Of a stretch of DNA of 32,936 nucleotides, positions 9,294 to 17,436 are shown piece by piece (within the stretch, counting starts at the first letter, position 1; each line of letters starts with the position of its first letter). The position numbers and the translations under genes are program-made. Location: contig JADJPH010000067.1 in NCBI GenBank assembly GCA_016713335.1, positions 1-32,936 on the forward strand, written 5' to 3'. The stretch is from Candidatus Fredericiella danica (GTDB taxonomy: Bacteria; Chloroflexota; Anaerolineae; Caldilineales; Caldilineaceae). The notes under the pieces are model-generated. The model had not been told where the DNA came from. It made no database searches and worked only from the letters and a program-made list of their open reading frames with translations.

Positions 9294-10865
9294 CTACCGG
9301 TTTAGTCCCGGCATGAATAGGTGATTGCCGAAGCCCGGCTCCTCGCCATCCGGCAGTCCGGTTGGCTGTGTGAAGTTCACAGTGGCTACCAATGGACCGC
9401 TGACATTGTCCAGGAAATTTGCGTCCGCAGCGCCGGCTGGGCTCGCAACCACGTTGCTGAATAGCTGGCCCTTGTAGCCGGGAACTCCCAGGATTGCGAA
9501 CGATACCGACGTGGCGCCCTGGGCCGGGATGTCATCCACGTTGCAGGTCACGATATTTGCGGCGATGGTGCAACCCGTTGGTAGGGCCGCGCTGCTCACT
9601 GCACGTGTCGGCGTAACCGTCTGTTGGATGACACCGTTGACCGTCGAAGCCGTCAAATTTGAAATCGTCAACGTGTAGGTCATCCGGTTGCCGCTCAGAA
9701 TGACCGAAGTTTCCTGCGCCTGCCGTACCGCCACATCGAACACTGGGCAGTTGGCAGCGTCAGGCAGCACGATGATGTTTGCCTGGGTATGCGCCTGAAC
9801 GGGAGCAAGCATGCCCTCCGTCGCGGCTTTCTCCGCAGATGCATCGAGTGTCACGACATCAATCACCTGGGTGCAGGTCGGCACCCCACTCCCTGATGCC
9901 AGCAGATTTGGTGACAACGCCGCCCAGGCATCGTAGGGCGGCACTTCAATCTGGCTGATCGGTGCACCGTTGATATCCTGCCAGGCATAGGTCCAGCCGA
10001 GCGCCGATGTGATGGGGAAAAGATCAAACGTCGGCGTCGTTGCCCCGGTCTGCTGTAGTATCACCGGCTGCGTAACACCCCCACCGAGCGTGGCAGTTGT
10101 CGGGATATAGCCGACAAGACTGAATGCCGCCACCACCGGTGCGCCCGGCAGAGGCTTTCCTGAACTTGTCAGCGTGATATAACTTGGGAACGGCTTCGTA
10201 CAGACGACTTCCGACGAGGACCCTACCGTATCGGCCGGGAAGAGCGCACCCATCCCACTTGGCGCGCAGCCGGTCGTCTGGATGGCGCAGCCGTTGCACG
10301 GATCGGCGCCAAAAAAGTCAATCGTGTAGTTGAAGGTAAGTCCGAAGTTCTGCGTCTCGATCGCCTTGTTGAGCACGCCATCCAAAGCATGGGTATCGGA
10401 AAAGACCAATGCCGCCCATTGTGACCCGGCGGGCGGTGGATAGATTTCGTCGAGGATCGCGGCCTTTGCCGGGTCTTGTTTCAGTTCAACCGGCTCGAGC
10501 GTGCCGCTGATGGCGTAGGACGCACGCGGTGCATATTGATCCCCCACCAATTGCCCCGGTTGTTCGGCCCCCGGCGCCGTCGGGATCAGCAGACCAAAGA
10601 AAGTGCTGGGAATTGCCTGATTGATGGCTTCCGATTCGCCTTGCGACGTCTCCAATCCCGCATTGCCTAACCCCTGATAGCGCGTGACCTGCCCTGGCCC
10701 GGCCAGGATATCGTAGGTGCGTAAGGCCTGCTCAGGGTTGTTGAAGTCGCCACCCGTCGGCGGCGGCGGATAACAGAAGCAGCCAAGGCCCACAGAGAAC
10801 AGGACCACCATCAGCGTAAACATGAATCCTAGCTGCAAGCTTGCGCGTGACTGTTCGGGGCGCAT
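9294..10865 (-). CDS. Exported protein with a C-terminal DUF11-like repeat domain
   Basis: A 523-residue intact frame. The N-terminus has a short basic stretch and a hydrophobic segment (LGFMFTLMVVLFSVGLGC, residues 12-29), a signal peptide or anchor. A Cys in VGLGC could be lipidated, but the lipobox is poor. The middle (residues 40-350) is rich in Gly, Pro and Thr with paired cysteines (DPCNGCAIQTTGC) and matches nothing I know. Residues about 380-500 (FDVAVRQAQET to ANFLDNVSGPL) have the pattern of a DUF11 or CARDB-type beta-sandwich repeat found in cell-surface proteins. It ends in LFMPGLNR, like two other exported proteins here. The start is well set: GAAGGAGGTG lies 6-8 bases before the ATG (plus-strand 10871-10880). 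It may be the first gene of the sulfotransferase-polyketide block. Confidence 0.75.
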   Translation of the reverse strand: MRPEQSRASLQLGFMFTLMVVLFSVGLGCFCYPPPPTGGDFNNPEQALRTYDILAGPGQVTRYQGLGNAGLETSQGESEAINQAIPSTFFGLLIPTAPGAEQPGQLVGDQYAPRASYAISGTLEPVELKQDPAKAAILDEIYPPPAGSQWAALVFSDTHALDGVLNKAIETQNFGLTFNYTIDFFGADPCNGCAIQTTGCAPSGMGALFPADTVGSSSEVVCTKPFPSYITLTSSGKPLPGAPVVAAFSLVGYIPTTATLGGGVTQPVILQQTGATTPTFDLFPITSALGWTYAWQDINGAPISQIEVPPYDAWAALSPNLLASGSGVPTCTQVIDVVTLDASAEKAATEGMLAPVQAHTQANIIVLPDAANCPVFDVAVRQAQETSVILSGNRMTYTLTISNLTASTVNGVIQQTVTPTRAVSSAALPTGCTIAANIVTCNVDDIPAQGATSVSFAILGVPGYKGQLFSNVVASPAGAADANFLDNVSGPLVATVNFTQPTGLPDGEEPGFGNHLFMPGLNR

Positions 10866-11083
10866 GGCCCACCTCCTTCAGGAACCCAGTAAGGTCGATG
10901 GTCTCATTGTAAGTATGCATACATTGATTGTCAATCGTCATTTGAGGGATAGTGCTCCCCAAATGACAATTGACAATTCACCGTTGACCATTGACAATTA
11001 AGTATTGTATTTTCGCGCTTGCCCCACGCTGAAGCGGACCCGCTGAATCGTTATCACCTATATGTCACGCAGAGGAACAGACA
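10866..11083. promoter_or_regulatory. Divergent intergenic region with a long imperfect hairpin and TTGACAATT repeats
   Basis: This 218-base gap separates the minus-strand DUF11 gene from the plus-strand acyl-CoA synthetase, so both promoters should lie in it. Arms at 10926-10944 and 10960-10978 (GATTGTCAATCGTCATTTG and its near-complement) pair with two or three mismatches, and the loop adds GGGA/TCCC. ATTGACAATT occurs twice (about 10969-10978 and 10991-11000), with a related TTGACC between. TTGACA is also the sigma-70 -35 consensus, but I could not place a convincing -10. The region is much richer in AT than its surroundings. Confidence 0.55.
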
Positions 11084-12709
11084 ATGGCTCTGAGTAACCC
11101 GTACGCGTTGGGCCTGGACAAGACCCTGCCAACTTTACGCCCCTTTCGCCACTCACCTTCTAGAACGCACTGCGGCGGTCTATCCGCGCCAGGTGGCGAC
11201 GGTGCACGGCGACCGGCGCACGACTTGGGGTGAGACCTACACGCGCTGCCGGCAATTGGCATCAGCATTGCAACAACGCGGGGTTGGCAACCTCGATACC
11301 GTGTCGGTCATGGGTTTCAACACACCCGAAACCTTCGAACTCCACTACGGCGTCCCCATGTGCGGCGCGGTCCTCAATGCGCTCAACACGCGTCTCGATG
11401 CCCCGACGATTGCCTTCATGCTCGAGTACTGCGAAGCCAAAGTGCTGATCACCGACACCGAAGCGTCGCCGATCATCAAGCGCGCGCTTGAGTTGCTTGG
11501 GCGCCCGATCCTCGTCGTGGACATCGTAGACCCGTTAGGCCCGGGCGGTGAACGGCTCGGCGCCCTCACCTATGAAGAATTACTTGCAGAGGGCGATCCT
11601 GAATTTGTCTGGAAGTATCCCGACGATGAGTGGTCGCCGATCAGTCTGAACTACACCTCCGGCACAACCGGAAATCCCAAGGGCGTCGTCTATCACCATC
11701 GCGGAGCGTATCTGAACGCGGTCAACAACGTCCTCTCCTGGTCATTGCCGAAACACACCACCTATCTGTGGACGCTGCCTATGTTCCACTGCAACGGCTG
11801 GTGCTTTCCTTGGACAATCGCGGCGGTGGCGGGCACAAACGTATGCCTCCGCCGCGTCGACGTCAACCGGATCTATGACCTGATCGCCGCCGAGCACGTG
11901 ACGCACTACTGTGGCGCGCCGACCGTGCACCACATGCTCGTCAACGCCCCGGCAGAGGTGCGCGCCAAGAAGAAGCACAAGGTGTATGGCATGATCGCCG
12001 CGGCGCCGCCCCCTGCCGCCGTGCTGGAAGCGATGGCGCGCAATGACTTCGAGATCACCCATGTCTATGGACTGACAGAGACCTATGGCCCCGCCGTCAT
12101 TTGTGAGTGGCATGACGAATGGGACAAAGAGCCGCTCGAAGCACGCGCACGGCTGCAAGCGCGCCAGGGTGTGCGCTATCACATGCTGGAAGGTCTGATG
12201 GTGGCGGACCCGCTCACCCTCGAACCCGTACCCGCCGATGGCAAGACGCTGGGTGAAGTCTACTTCCGCGGCAACATCGTCATGATGGGCTACCTGAAGA
12301 ACCCCACCGCAACGCAACAGGCGCTGCGCGATGGCTGGTTCCACAGCGGCGATCTGGGGTGATGCACCCGGACGGTTATATCGAACTCAAAGATCGCGCC
12401 AAGGACATCATTATCTCGGGTGGCGAAAACATCTCGACGATCGAGGTTGAAAATGTGCTCTACCGCCATCCATCCGTGCTGGAGGCAGCCGTCGTGGCGC
12501 GGCCTGATGAAAAGTGGGGGGAAGTGCCCTGCGCCTTTGTCACCCTCCACCTCGACGCGCCCGACGTCACCGAGGCGGAATTGATCGCCTTCTGCCGCGA
12601 CAACATGGCGCACTACAAAGCACCCCGAGCCATCATCTTTGGCCCGCTGCCAAAGACATCGACGGGCAAGGTGCAAAAATACGTTCTGCGCGAGCAAGCG
12701 CGCAAGTAA
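11084..12709 (+). pseudogene. Acyl-CoA synthetase (AMP-forming, DmdB/AAE-like), frameshifted
   Basis: An ANL-superfamily enzyme that activates a carboxylic acid as acyl-AMP and passes it to CoA. The ATP loop reads YTSGTTGNPKGVVYHHRG, the adenine-site motif YGLTETYGPA, and the hinge and C-terminal core read DGYIELKDRAKDIIISGGEN. The C-terminal lysine lies in PKTSTGKVQKYVLR. LPMFHCNGWCFPW and HYCGAPTVHHML point to the medium-chain/methylmercaptopropionate (DmdB-like) branch rather than classical FadD. The ATG at 11084 follows AGAGGA. Three breaks occur, each repaired by one base: near 11113 (restores DKTPANFTPLSPL), near 11158 (restores TFLERTAAVYPRQ) and near 12358 (restores HSGDLG-MHPDGY). 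The protein is otherwise full length, so it is probably a working gene. The crotonase follows after 32 bases. Confidence 0.85.
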
Positions 12710-12741
12710 GTTGACCAACACGAAAAGGACAAACGTCACCA

Positions 12742-13527
12742 ATGTCAACCGATGAACCACTCGTCCTCCGCACCGACGAGGGTGGCGTTGCCACGCTCAC
12801 CCTCAACCGCCCACGCCAATTCAACGCGCTCTCCTCCGCCATGATCGCCGCCATCCAAAACGAACTGGATGTGATCACCACCGATCCAGCGGTGCGCGTC
12901 GTCGTGGTGGCCGCAGCCGGCAAGGCGTTCTGCGCCGGCCACGACCTCAAAGAGATGCGCAGCCACCCGGAAAAGGACTTTCAAAGCGCGCTCTTCGAAC
13001 AATGCAGCGCGATGATGTTGACCGTCAACCGCATGCCCCAACCGGTCATTGCGCGCGTCCACGGCCTCGCCACCGCCGCCGGCTGCCAACTGGTGGCAGC
13101 ATGCGATCTCGCGGTCGCCGCCGACACCGCTCAATTCGCCACTTCCGGCATCCGCGTCGGTCTCTTCTGCTCCACGCCCGCGGTCGCGGTCAGCCGCAAC
13201 CTCTCACGCAAGCGGGCGCTCGAAATCCTCCTCACCGGCGACTTCATCGACGCCCAGACCGCCGCCAGCGAAGGGCTGATCAACTACGCCGTGCCCGTAG
13301 ACGAACTGGATGCCGCAGTGCAGCGCCTTGCCGGCGCCATCGTCGCAAAGTCACCCCTTGCGATCGCCATGGGCAAAGAGATGTTCTACCACCAACTCGA
13401 AATGGACATGGAGGACGCCTACACCTATGCGTCCGAAGTCATGGCACGCAACATGATGGCCGAAGACGCCCAGGAAGGCATCGACGCGTTCATCGAAAAA
13501 CGGACACCCACGTGGAAGGGACGATAA
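12742..13527 (+). CDS. Enoyl-CoA hydratase/isomerase family protein (ECHDC3-like), catalytic Glu residues replaced
   Basis: An intact 261-residue crotonase fold. The CoA-binding and oxyanion-hole motifs are clear: AAGKAFCAGHDLKEM (residues 55-69) and VHGLATAAGCQLVAACDLAV (about 110-129), then TAQFATSGIRVGLFCSTP. In classical enoyl-CoA hydratase the two catalytic acids sit in GGGCELA and PEILLGT; here the aligned positions are Gln (GCQLV) and Gly (SGIRVGL). The same losses occur in the ECHDC3-like branch, as I recall it. Ordinary hydration of enoyl-CoA is therefore doubtful; a CoA-thioester hydrolase, decarboxylase or other crotonase reaction may be served. It follows the acyl-CoA synthetase by 32 bases, so the two probably act on the same acyl-CoA. 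Confidence 0.85.
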   Translation: MSTDEPLVLRTDEGGVATLTLNRPRQFNALSSAMIAAIQNELDVITTDPAVRVVVVAAAGKAFCAGHDLKEMRSHPEKDFQSALFEQCSAMMLTVNRMPQPVIARVHGLATAAGCQLVAACDLAVAADTAQFATSGIRVGLFCSTPAVAVSRNLSRKRALEILLTGDFIDAQTAASEGLINYAVPVDELDAAVQRLAGAIVAKSPLAIAMGKEMFYHQLEMDMEDAYTYASEVMARNMMAEDAQEGIDAFIEKRTPTWKGR

Positions 13528-13864
13528 AGGCTCGGGCGTCGCACCAGATCGACACCGTCGTCTGAACCATAGATGTACGGCGCTCCACTCCCACTGTCTC
13601 TACGAAGAATGTCCGGTTCCCCATGGGGTGGACGCCCGTAAAAAGAACTCGAATCAACCTCCTCCTAAAGGAGGAGGTCTTCTCCTCCTGCGAATTGGTT
13701 ACTTTGGATCACCCCTCTGCATGTTGTAGTTGATCCTGCGCGATCTATAAAATTATCGATAAGCGATCGTGCGGTATGCCCATGCGGTACCCGAACGATC
13801 ACTTCGTCGAATCTCTCCGCATCTCGCTCATGGTTGGGACCGCGTTCATCGAAGGGGAACTTAC
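13528..13864. other. Gene-free stretch between the crotonase and the multicopper oxidase
   Basis: No gene was found in this 337-base spacer. It holds the purine-rich hairpin at 13657-13678, described separately, and an AT-rich stretch (TATAAAATTATCGATAA, about 13745-13761) that could belong to the oxidase promoter, although I see no well-spaced -35 and -10 pair. An upstream in-frame ATG at 13769 would add 32 residues to the oxidase but lacks a ribosome binding site. Confidence 0.5.
13657..13678 (+). terminator. Hairpin made of paired CCTCCT and AGGAGG blocks
   Basis: ACCTCCTCCT (13657-13666) is followed by AA and then its exact complement AGGAGGAGGT (13669-13678). A further CTCCTCCT lies at 13682-13689, so two alternative pairings of the purine block are possible. 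There is no clear T run. It may end the acyl-CoA synthetase/crotonase transcript, or act by masking a Shine-Dalgarno-like block. Confidence 0.45.
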
Positions 13865-16150
13865 ATGCCTACACGACGGGAATTTCTCAGGACCGGCGCT
13901 CTGACAGGCCTCGGGTTCGTTTTGTACTGGAAGGGAGGCGCTTTATTTGCCAAGCCTGCCAGCGCTTCGACCGCATCCACCTACTGCGGCCCCGGTGGCC
14001 TCTCCGCCGAGGCGCTCTTTGGCCAGCCGGGGACCAACGCACAAATGATCCTGGGTGCAATGGCTGCCGCACCAATGGATGCATCGACGATCACAAAGTA
14101 CGTGACGCCGCTTGTCATCCCACCCGCCATGCCACGGGCCGGCCGCATCCGCTTGTGGGGCGGGGGTACGGTTGACTACTATGAGATTACCGTAAAGCAG
14201 TTCCAACAACAGATTCTACCGGCGCCGCTGCCCCAGACCACGGTGTGGAGCTATGGATCGGAGCGCCATCCCGGCACACTGAACTACCCGGCCTTCACGA
14301 TCGAAGCGGAACATGGCACGCCGGTGCGCGTCCGCTGGATCAATGGCCTGGTCGATGCCAACGGCAACTACCTCCCGCATCTGCTGCCGGTCGACCAGAC
14401 CCTCCATTGGGCGAACCCGCCTGGAGGCAACGCCGGCCGCGACACCCACGGGATGAGCCCTGCCCCCTACACGGGTCCTGTGCCGCTGGTGCCCCATGTT
14501 CATGGCGCCCATACGACTGACGAGAGTGACGGATACACCGAGGCCTGGTACTTGCCGCCTGCTAAAAACATCCCGGCGGGCTTTGCCCGCACAGGTAGCA
14601 AATATGACTACTTCCGGCTCAAGTTCTTCTTGAAGCGGCTGGCAAAATGGCCCACCGGTTCGGCGGTCTTCCACTACCCGAATGACCAGGCTGCCACAAC
14701 GTTGTGGTACCACGACCACACCTTGGGGATGACGCGTTTGAACGTTTACGCAGGACCGGCAGGTTTCTACATCGTGCGCGGCGGTCCAAACGATGCGGCC
14801 CCCGGGGTCTTGCCGGGGCCTGCGCCAGCGCGCGGGGATGCGCCTGGAATCGCCTATCACGACATTCCAATTGCGATTCAGGATCGATCCTTCAACGTGG
14901 ACGGATCGCTCTTCTATCCTGACAACCGGGCATTTTTTGAGGGCTTGACGCCGGAGCAGTTGCAGATCCCGTTGATTCCCGCCACGACACCGGACGGCCA
15001 ACCCAGCGACGTCTCGCCGATCTGGAACCCTGAATTCTTCGGGGACGCCATCGTGGTCAACGGAAATACCTGGCCGCAACTCACGGTCGAGCCCCGGCGT
15101 TACCGGTTCCGCTTCTTGAATGGCTGCAACTCGCGCTTCCTGATCTTGAAATTGGCAACGGACCCGCTGGCGTCACGCCCGGCGACCGCCGCGCTATCCT
15201 TCTGGCAAATTGGGTCAGAAGGCGGATTCCTACCGGCGCCGGTGGAACTCGACCAACTGTTGCTGGCGCCTGCGGAACGGGCAGATGTGATCGTCGATTT
15301 CACCGGGCTCCCGGCCGGCGCCGAACTCTATCTGGTCAACGAAGCGCCCGATGAGCCATTTGGCGGCGGCGACACTGGCGTCGACTTCGACGTTGCAGAT
15401 CCGGAAACCACAGGTCAGGTGATGCGATTTGTCGTGGGCGCCTTGTTAAGTCCAGACACGAGCCTGCCACCCGCCGCGCTCACACTACCGGCGCCTGCGC
15501 CATTGGGACCCGCGTCGGTCACGCGCAAGCTGTCGCTAAATGAGGAGTTCTCCAAGACCCTACTGGTCACGACTGATCCCGTCACGGGGGCAGTGGTGCT
15601 CAACTCCGGCGGTCTGCCCTTTGGCCCGACTGCCGCCAAATTGGGCACCCTGGCCACGGATCCGGTCACCGGAATGCCCATGGGGATGCCGATGATGTGG
15701 GTGGACGCGATCACTGAGAATCCGGCACTCAACGCCACTGAAGTGTGGGAGCTCTACAACTTCACGATGGACGCGCATCCGATGCATATCCACGAAGTGC
15801 AATTCCAAGTGGTGGACCGCCAACCCTTCATGCCGACGTTGGGCGCACCAAGACCACCGGAGCCTTGGGAACGTGGCTTCAAGGACACCGTCATCGCGTA
15901 CCCAGGTGAAATCACGCGCGTGAAAGCGCGCTTCGACCTGCGCGGATTGTATGTGTGGCACTGCCACATCGTCGAACATGAGGACAATGAGATGATGCGC
16001 CCCCTCTTTGTCGGCAACATGCGCTTCATGAATGTCGCTGACATGAACACTGACAACATCGACATCACGGGTGAAGAGACTTCGCGTGATCTCAGTTTTG
16101 AGCCGGACAAGACAAGCACCATGTTCTTGCCGTTGATCGGTCACAAATAG
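13865..16150 (+). CDS. Tat-exported multicopper oxidase (CotA/bilirubin oxidase-like)
   Basis: A three-cupredoxin-domain oxidase of 761 residues that would oxidise phenols, bilirubin-like molecules or metal ions (Mn, Cu) with reduction of O2 to water. All four copper-ligand blocks are present: HVHG (codons 14495-14506), WYHDH (14705-14719), HPMHIH (15776-15793) and HCHIVEH...M (from 15959), with the axial Met of the type 1 site in HEDNEMM. TRLNVYAGPAGFYI and DESDGYTEAWY match the CotA branch. The N-terminus MPTRREFLRTGALTGLGFVL is a twin-arginine signal, so the enzyme is exported folded. I chose the ATG at 13865 because AAGGGGAA precedes it and the Tat motif starts at residue 4. The C-terminus ends in MFLPLIGHK, a tail shared with other exported proteins here. 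Confidence 0.93.
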   Translation: MPTRREFLRTGALTGLGFVLYWKGGALFAKPASASTASTYCGPGGLSAEALFGQPGTNAQMILGAMAAAPMDASTITKYVTPLVIPPAMPRAGRIRLWGGGTVDYYEITVKQFQQQILPAPLPQTTVWSYGSERHPGTLNYPAFTIEAEHGTPVRVRWINGLVDANGNYLPHLLPVDQTLHWANPPGGNAGRDTHGMSPAPYTGPVPLVPHVHGAHTTDESDGYTEAWYLPPAKNIPAGFARTGSKYDYFRLKFFLKRLAKWPTGSAVFHYPNDQAATTLWYHDHTLGMTRLNVYAGPAGFYIVRGGPNDAAPGVLPGPAPARGDAPGIAYHDIPIAIQDRSFNVDGSLFYPDNRAFFEGLTPEQLQIPLIPATTPDGQPSDVSPIWNPEFFGDAIVVNGNTWPQLTVEPRRYRFRFLNGCNSRFLILKLATDPLASRPATAALSFWQIGSEGGFLPAPVELDQLLLAPAERADVIVDFTGLPAGAELYLVNEAPDEPFGGGDTGVDFDVADPETTGQVMRFVVGALLSPDTSLPPAALTLPAPAPLGPASVTRKLSLNEEFSKTLLVTTDPVTGAVVLNSGGLPFGPTAAKLGTLATDPVTGMPMGMPMMWVDAITENPALNATEVWELYNFTMDAHPMHIHEVQFQVVDRQPFMPTLGAPRPPEPWERGFKDTVIAYPGEITRVKARFDLRGLYVWHCHIVEHEDNEMMRPLFVGNMRFMNVADMNTDNIDITGEETSRDLSFEPDKTSTMFLPLIGHK

Positions 16151-16291
16151 AAGCACTTAACGCCACGTAAACCTCTCACACAGGCAGACAGGGCGCCGCG
16201 AAATGGGCTTGTTTTACTAGAACAAACGTGCTATCATTTACCGGCGTCATTGCGATGAGTGTGCTTGTTGTTGATCAACGGAGGAACCAGA

Positions 16292-16618
16292 ATGGCCAAG
16301 TACTTACTGTTGTATGCGGGCGGTGCAGGCATGATGCTGACGGAAGCGGAACGCGTTGCGGAATTGGAGCGATGGGGCGCATGGTACGGTCAACTCGGCG
16401 CAGCCGTCGTTGACGGAGGCAACCCCTTTGCGCCCGCCGCAAAACGCGTCACAGCGGACGGGCGCGTGGTCGATGGCGTCGCCGGCGCCATGGCGACGGG
16501 CTACACGATCATCAGCGCGGATTCGCTGGACCAGGCCGCGGCGCTGGCCAAGGGCTGTCCGGTGATCAATGCCGGCGGCGAAGTGACGGTCTACGAGACC
16601 TTCGATGTCATGATGTGA
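16292..16618 (+). CDS. YCII-related (DGPF-type) small protein
   Basis: A 108-residue protein with the YCII/DGPF pattern: KYLLLYAGG at the start, AELERWGAWYGQLG as the helix, GYTIISADSLDQAAALAKGCP and a final GGEVTVYETFDV strand. Members are small cytosolic dimers of mostly unknown function, often near extracytoplasmic-function sigma factors; none is visible here. The ATG at 16292 is chosen over one at 16259 because GGAGGA lies about 8 bases in front and MAKYLLLY is the family start. The gene stands 141 bases after the oxidase and ends in front of a strong terminator. Confidence 0.85.
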   Translation: MAKYLLLYAGGAGMMLTEAERVAELERWGAWYGQLGAAVVDGGNPFAPAAKRVTADGRVVDGVAGAMATGYTIISADSLDQAAALAKGCPVINAGGEVTVYETFDVMM

Positions 16619-16628
16619 TGTACGGAAC

Positions 16629-16662
16629 GGTACGCGGCGCCCCGCTCGGGGCGCCGCGTACC
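16629..16662. terminator. Bidirectional hairpin terminator
   Basis: A perfect 15-bp GC-rich stem (GGTACGCGGCGCCCC, 16629-16643) with the loop GCTC lies 10 bases after the YCII stop and 7 bases beyond the stop of the convergent ccdA gene. It can serve both genes. No strong T run follows on either side. Confidence 0.85.
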
Positions 16663-16669
16663 GCGTCAT

Positions 16670-17335
16670 TTACACGTTTGGCGCTACCTCGACGACGAAA
16701 CCAACCACACCGATGGCCACCAACAAGACCCCCGAGGCAACCGTCAACAGGCGATAGTTGCGCGTCATCCACCCTGTGAAGTTACGCTGCATGGGCAATG
16801 CCAGCAAAGGCAACAGCACCAGCGGCCAGCCAAAGCCCAGGCCAAACGCCAAAAAGTAGGCAAGGCTACCCGCAAGTTGGGTCACGCTGCCCGCACCCAA
16901 CAGAAACGCGCTTAAGACAATTGGCCCCGCACACGGCAACGTCATCGGGCCAAGGAGCAGACCATACACAAATGCCGTGGCGTACGGATTGCGCAGAATC
17001 GGCAGCCGGGTGCTCTGCAGCCGCTGAAAGGGGTTGCGCCCGGTCAACATGAACAACCCCATCACCACCACGACGCCATAGATCGCCGGCAAAACATAGG
17101 GGAGCAGGTTGCCAAACGAACTCTCCAATACATAGAGCAACCAGCCCACTGCCATCATCAAGGTCAATACGCCGGCAAGCACCAGCAGACCAAGCCACTT
17201 TGTCGCCCGCTGTGCCCGTTCGTCCGCCGCGTTCCCGGCCAGAAACGCAATCAGTCCGGGATACAATGGCAGAATGCACACATTCGTCAGGATGGCACCG
17301 TTTCCCAGTAAAAACGCCTGCAACAATTCATGCAT
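16670..17335 (-). CDS. ccdA: Cytochrome c biogenesis/DsbD-type membrane protein CcdA
   Basis: A 221-residue integral membrane protein with about six transmembrane helices. It carries electrons from cytosolic thioredoxin across the membrane to extracytoplasmic thiol proteins. The two hallmark cysteines are present, one in NVCILPLYPGLIAFLAG near the N-terminus and one in MTLPCAGPIVLSAFLLGAG in the middle, each next to the conserved proline. I start it at the ATG at 17335 (MHELLQAF), with GAGGG in front; an upstream in-frame ATG would add 22 polar residues that do not fit the family. It lies 101 bases after a TlpA-like thioredoxin on the same strand, its expected partner. Confidence 0.9.
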   Translation of the reverse strand: MHELLQAFLLGNGAILTNVCILPLYPGLIAFLAGNAADERAQRATKWLGLLVLAGVLTLMMAVGWLLYVLESSFGNLLPYVLPAIYGVVVVMGLFMLTGRNPFQRLQSTRLPILRNPYATAFVYGLLLGPMTLPCAGPIVLSAFLLGAGSVTQLAGSLAYFLAFGLGFGWPLVLLPLLALPMQRNFTGWMTRNYRLLTVASGVLLVAIGVVGFVVEVAPNV

Positions 17336-17374
17336 ATACCAACCCTCATGTGCAGCATAAAATGAAAGATACTG

Positions 17375-17410
17375 GCGCCGGGCATGGCTGGCGGCAGCCA
17401 CACCCGGCGC
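17375..17410 (-). promoter_or_regulatory. Nested hairpin between the TlpA-like gene and ccdA
   Basis: GCGCCGGG (17375-17382) pairs with CCCGGCGC (17403-17410), and inside it TGGCTG pairs with CAGCCA around the loop GCGG (17385-17400). It lies in the 101-base gap between two minus-strand genes that should be co-transcribed. It could be a partial terminator or an RNA-processing site that sets their ratio. Confidence 0.5.
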
Positions 17411-17436
17411 TTGTCACGTATAGGTCGTAGCTGGAC

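Noticed and set aside
10970..11040. A sigma-70 promoter using one of the TTGACA copies
   Set aside because: No -10 box was found at 16-18 bases that is better than chance in this AT-rich stretch.
11742..12344. Minus-strand open frame of 200 codons inside the acyl-CoA synthetase
   Set aside because: It is a shadow of a conserved gene in GC-rich DNA; its text (His and Arg rich) has no motif.
14216..15079. Minus-strand open frame of 287 codons inside the multicopper oxidase
   Set aside because: Opposite a gene with complete copper motifs; the composition is Arg/Val-rich shadow text.
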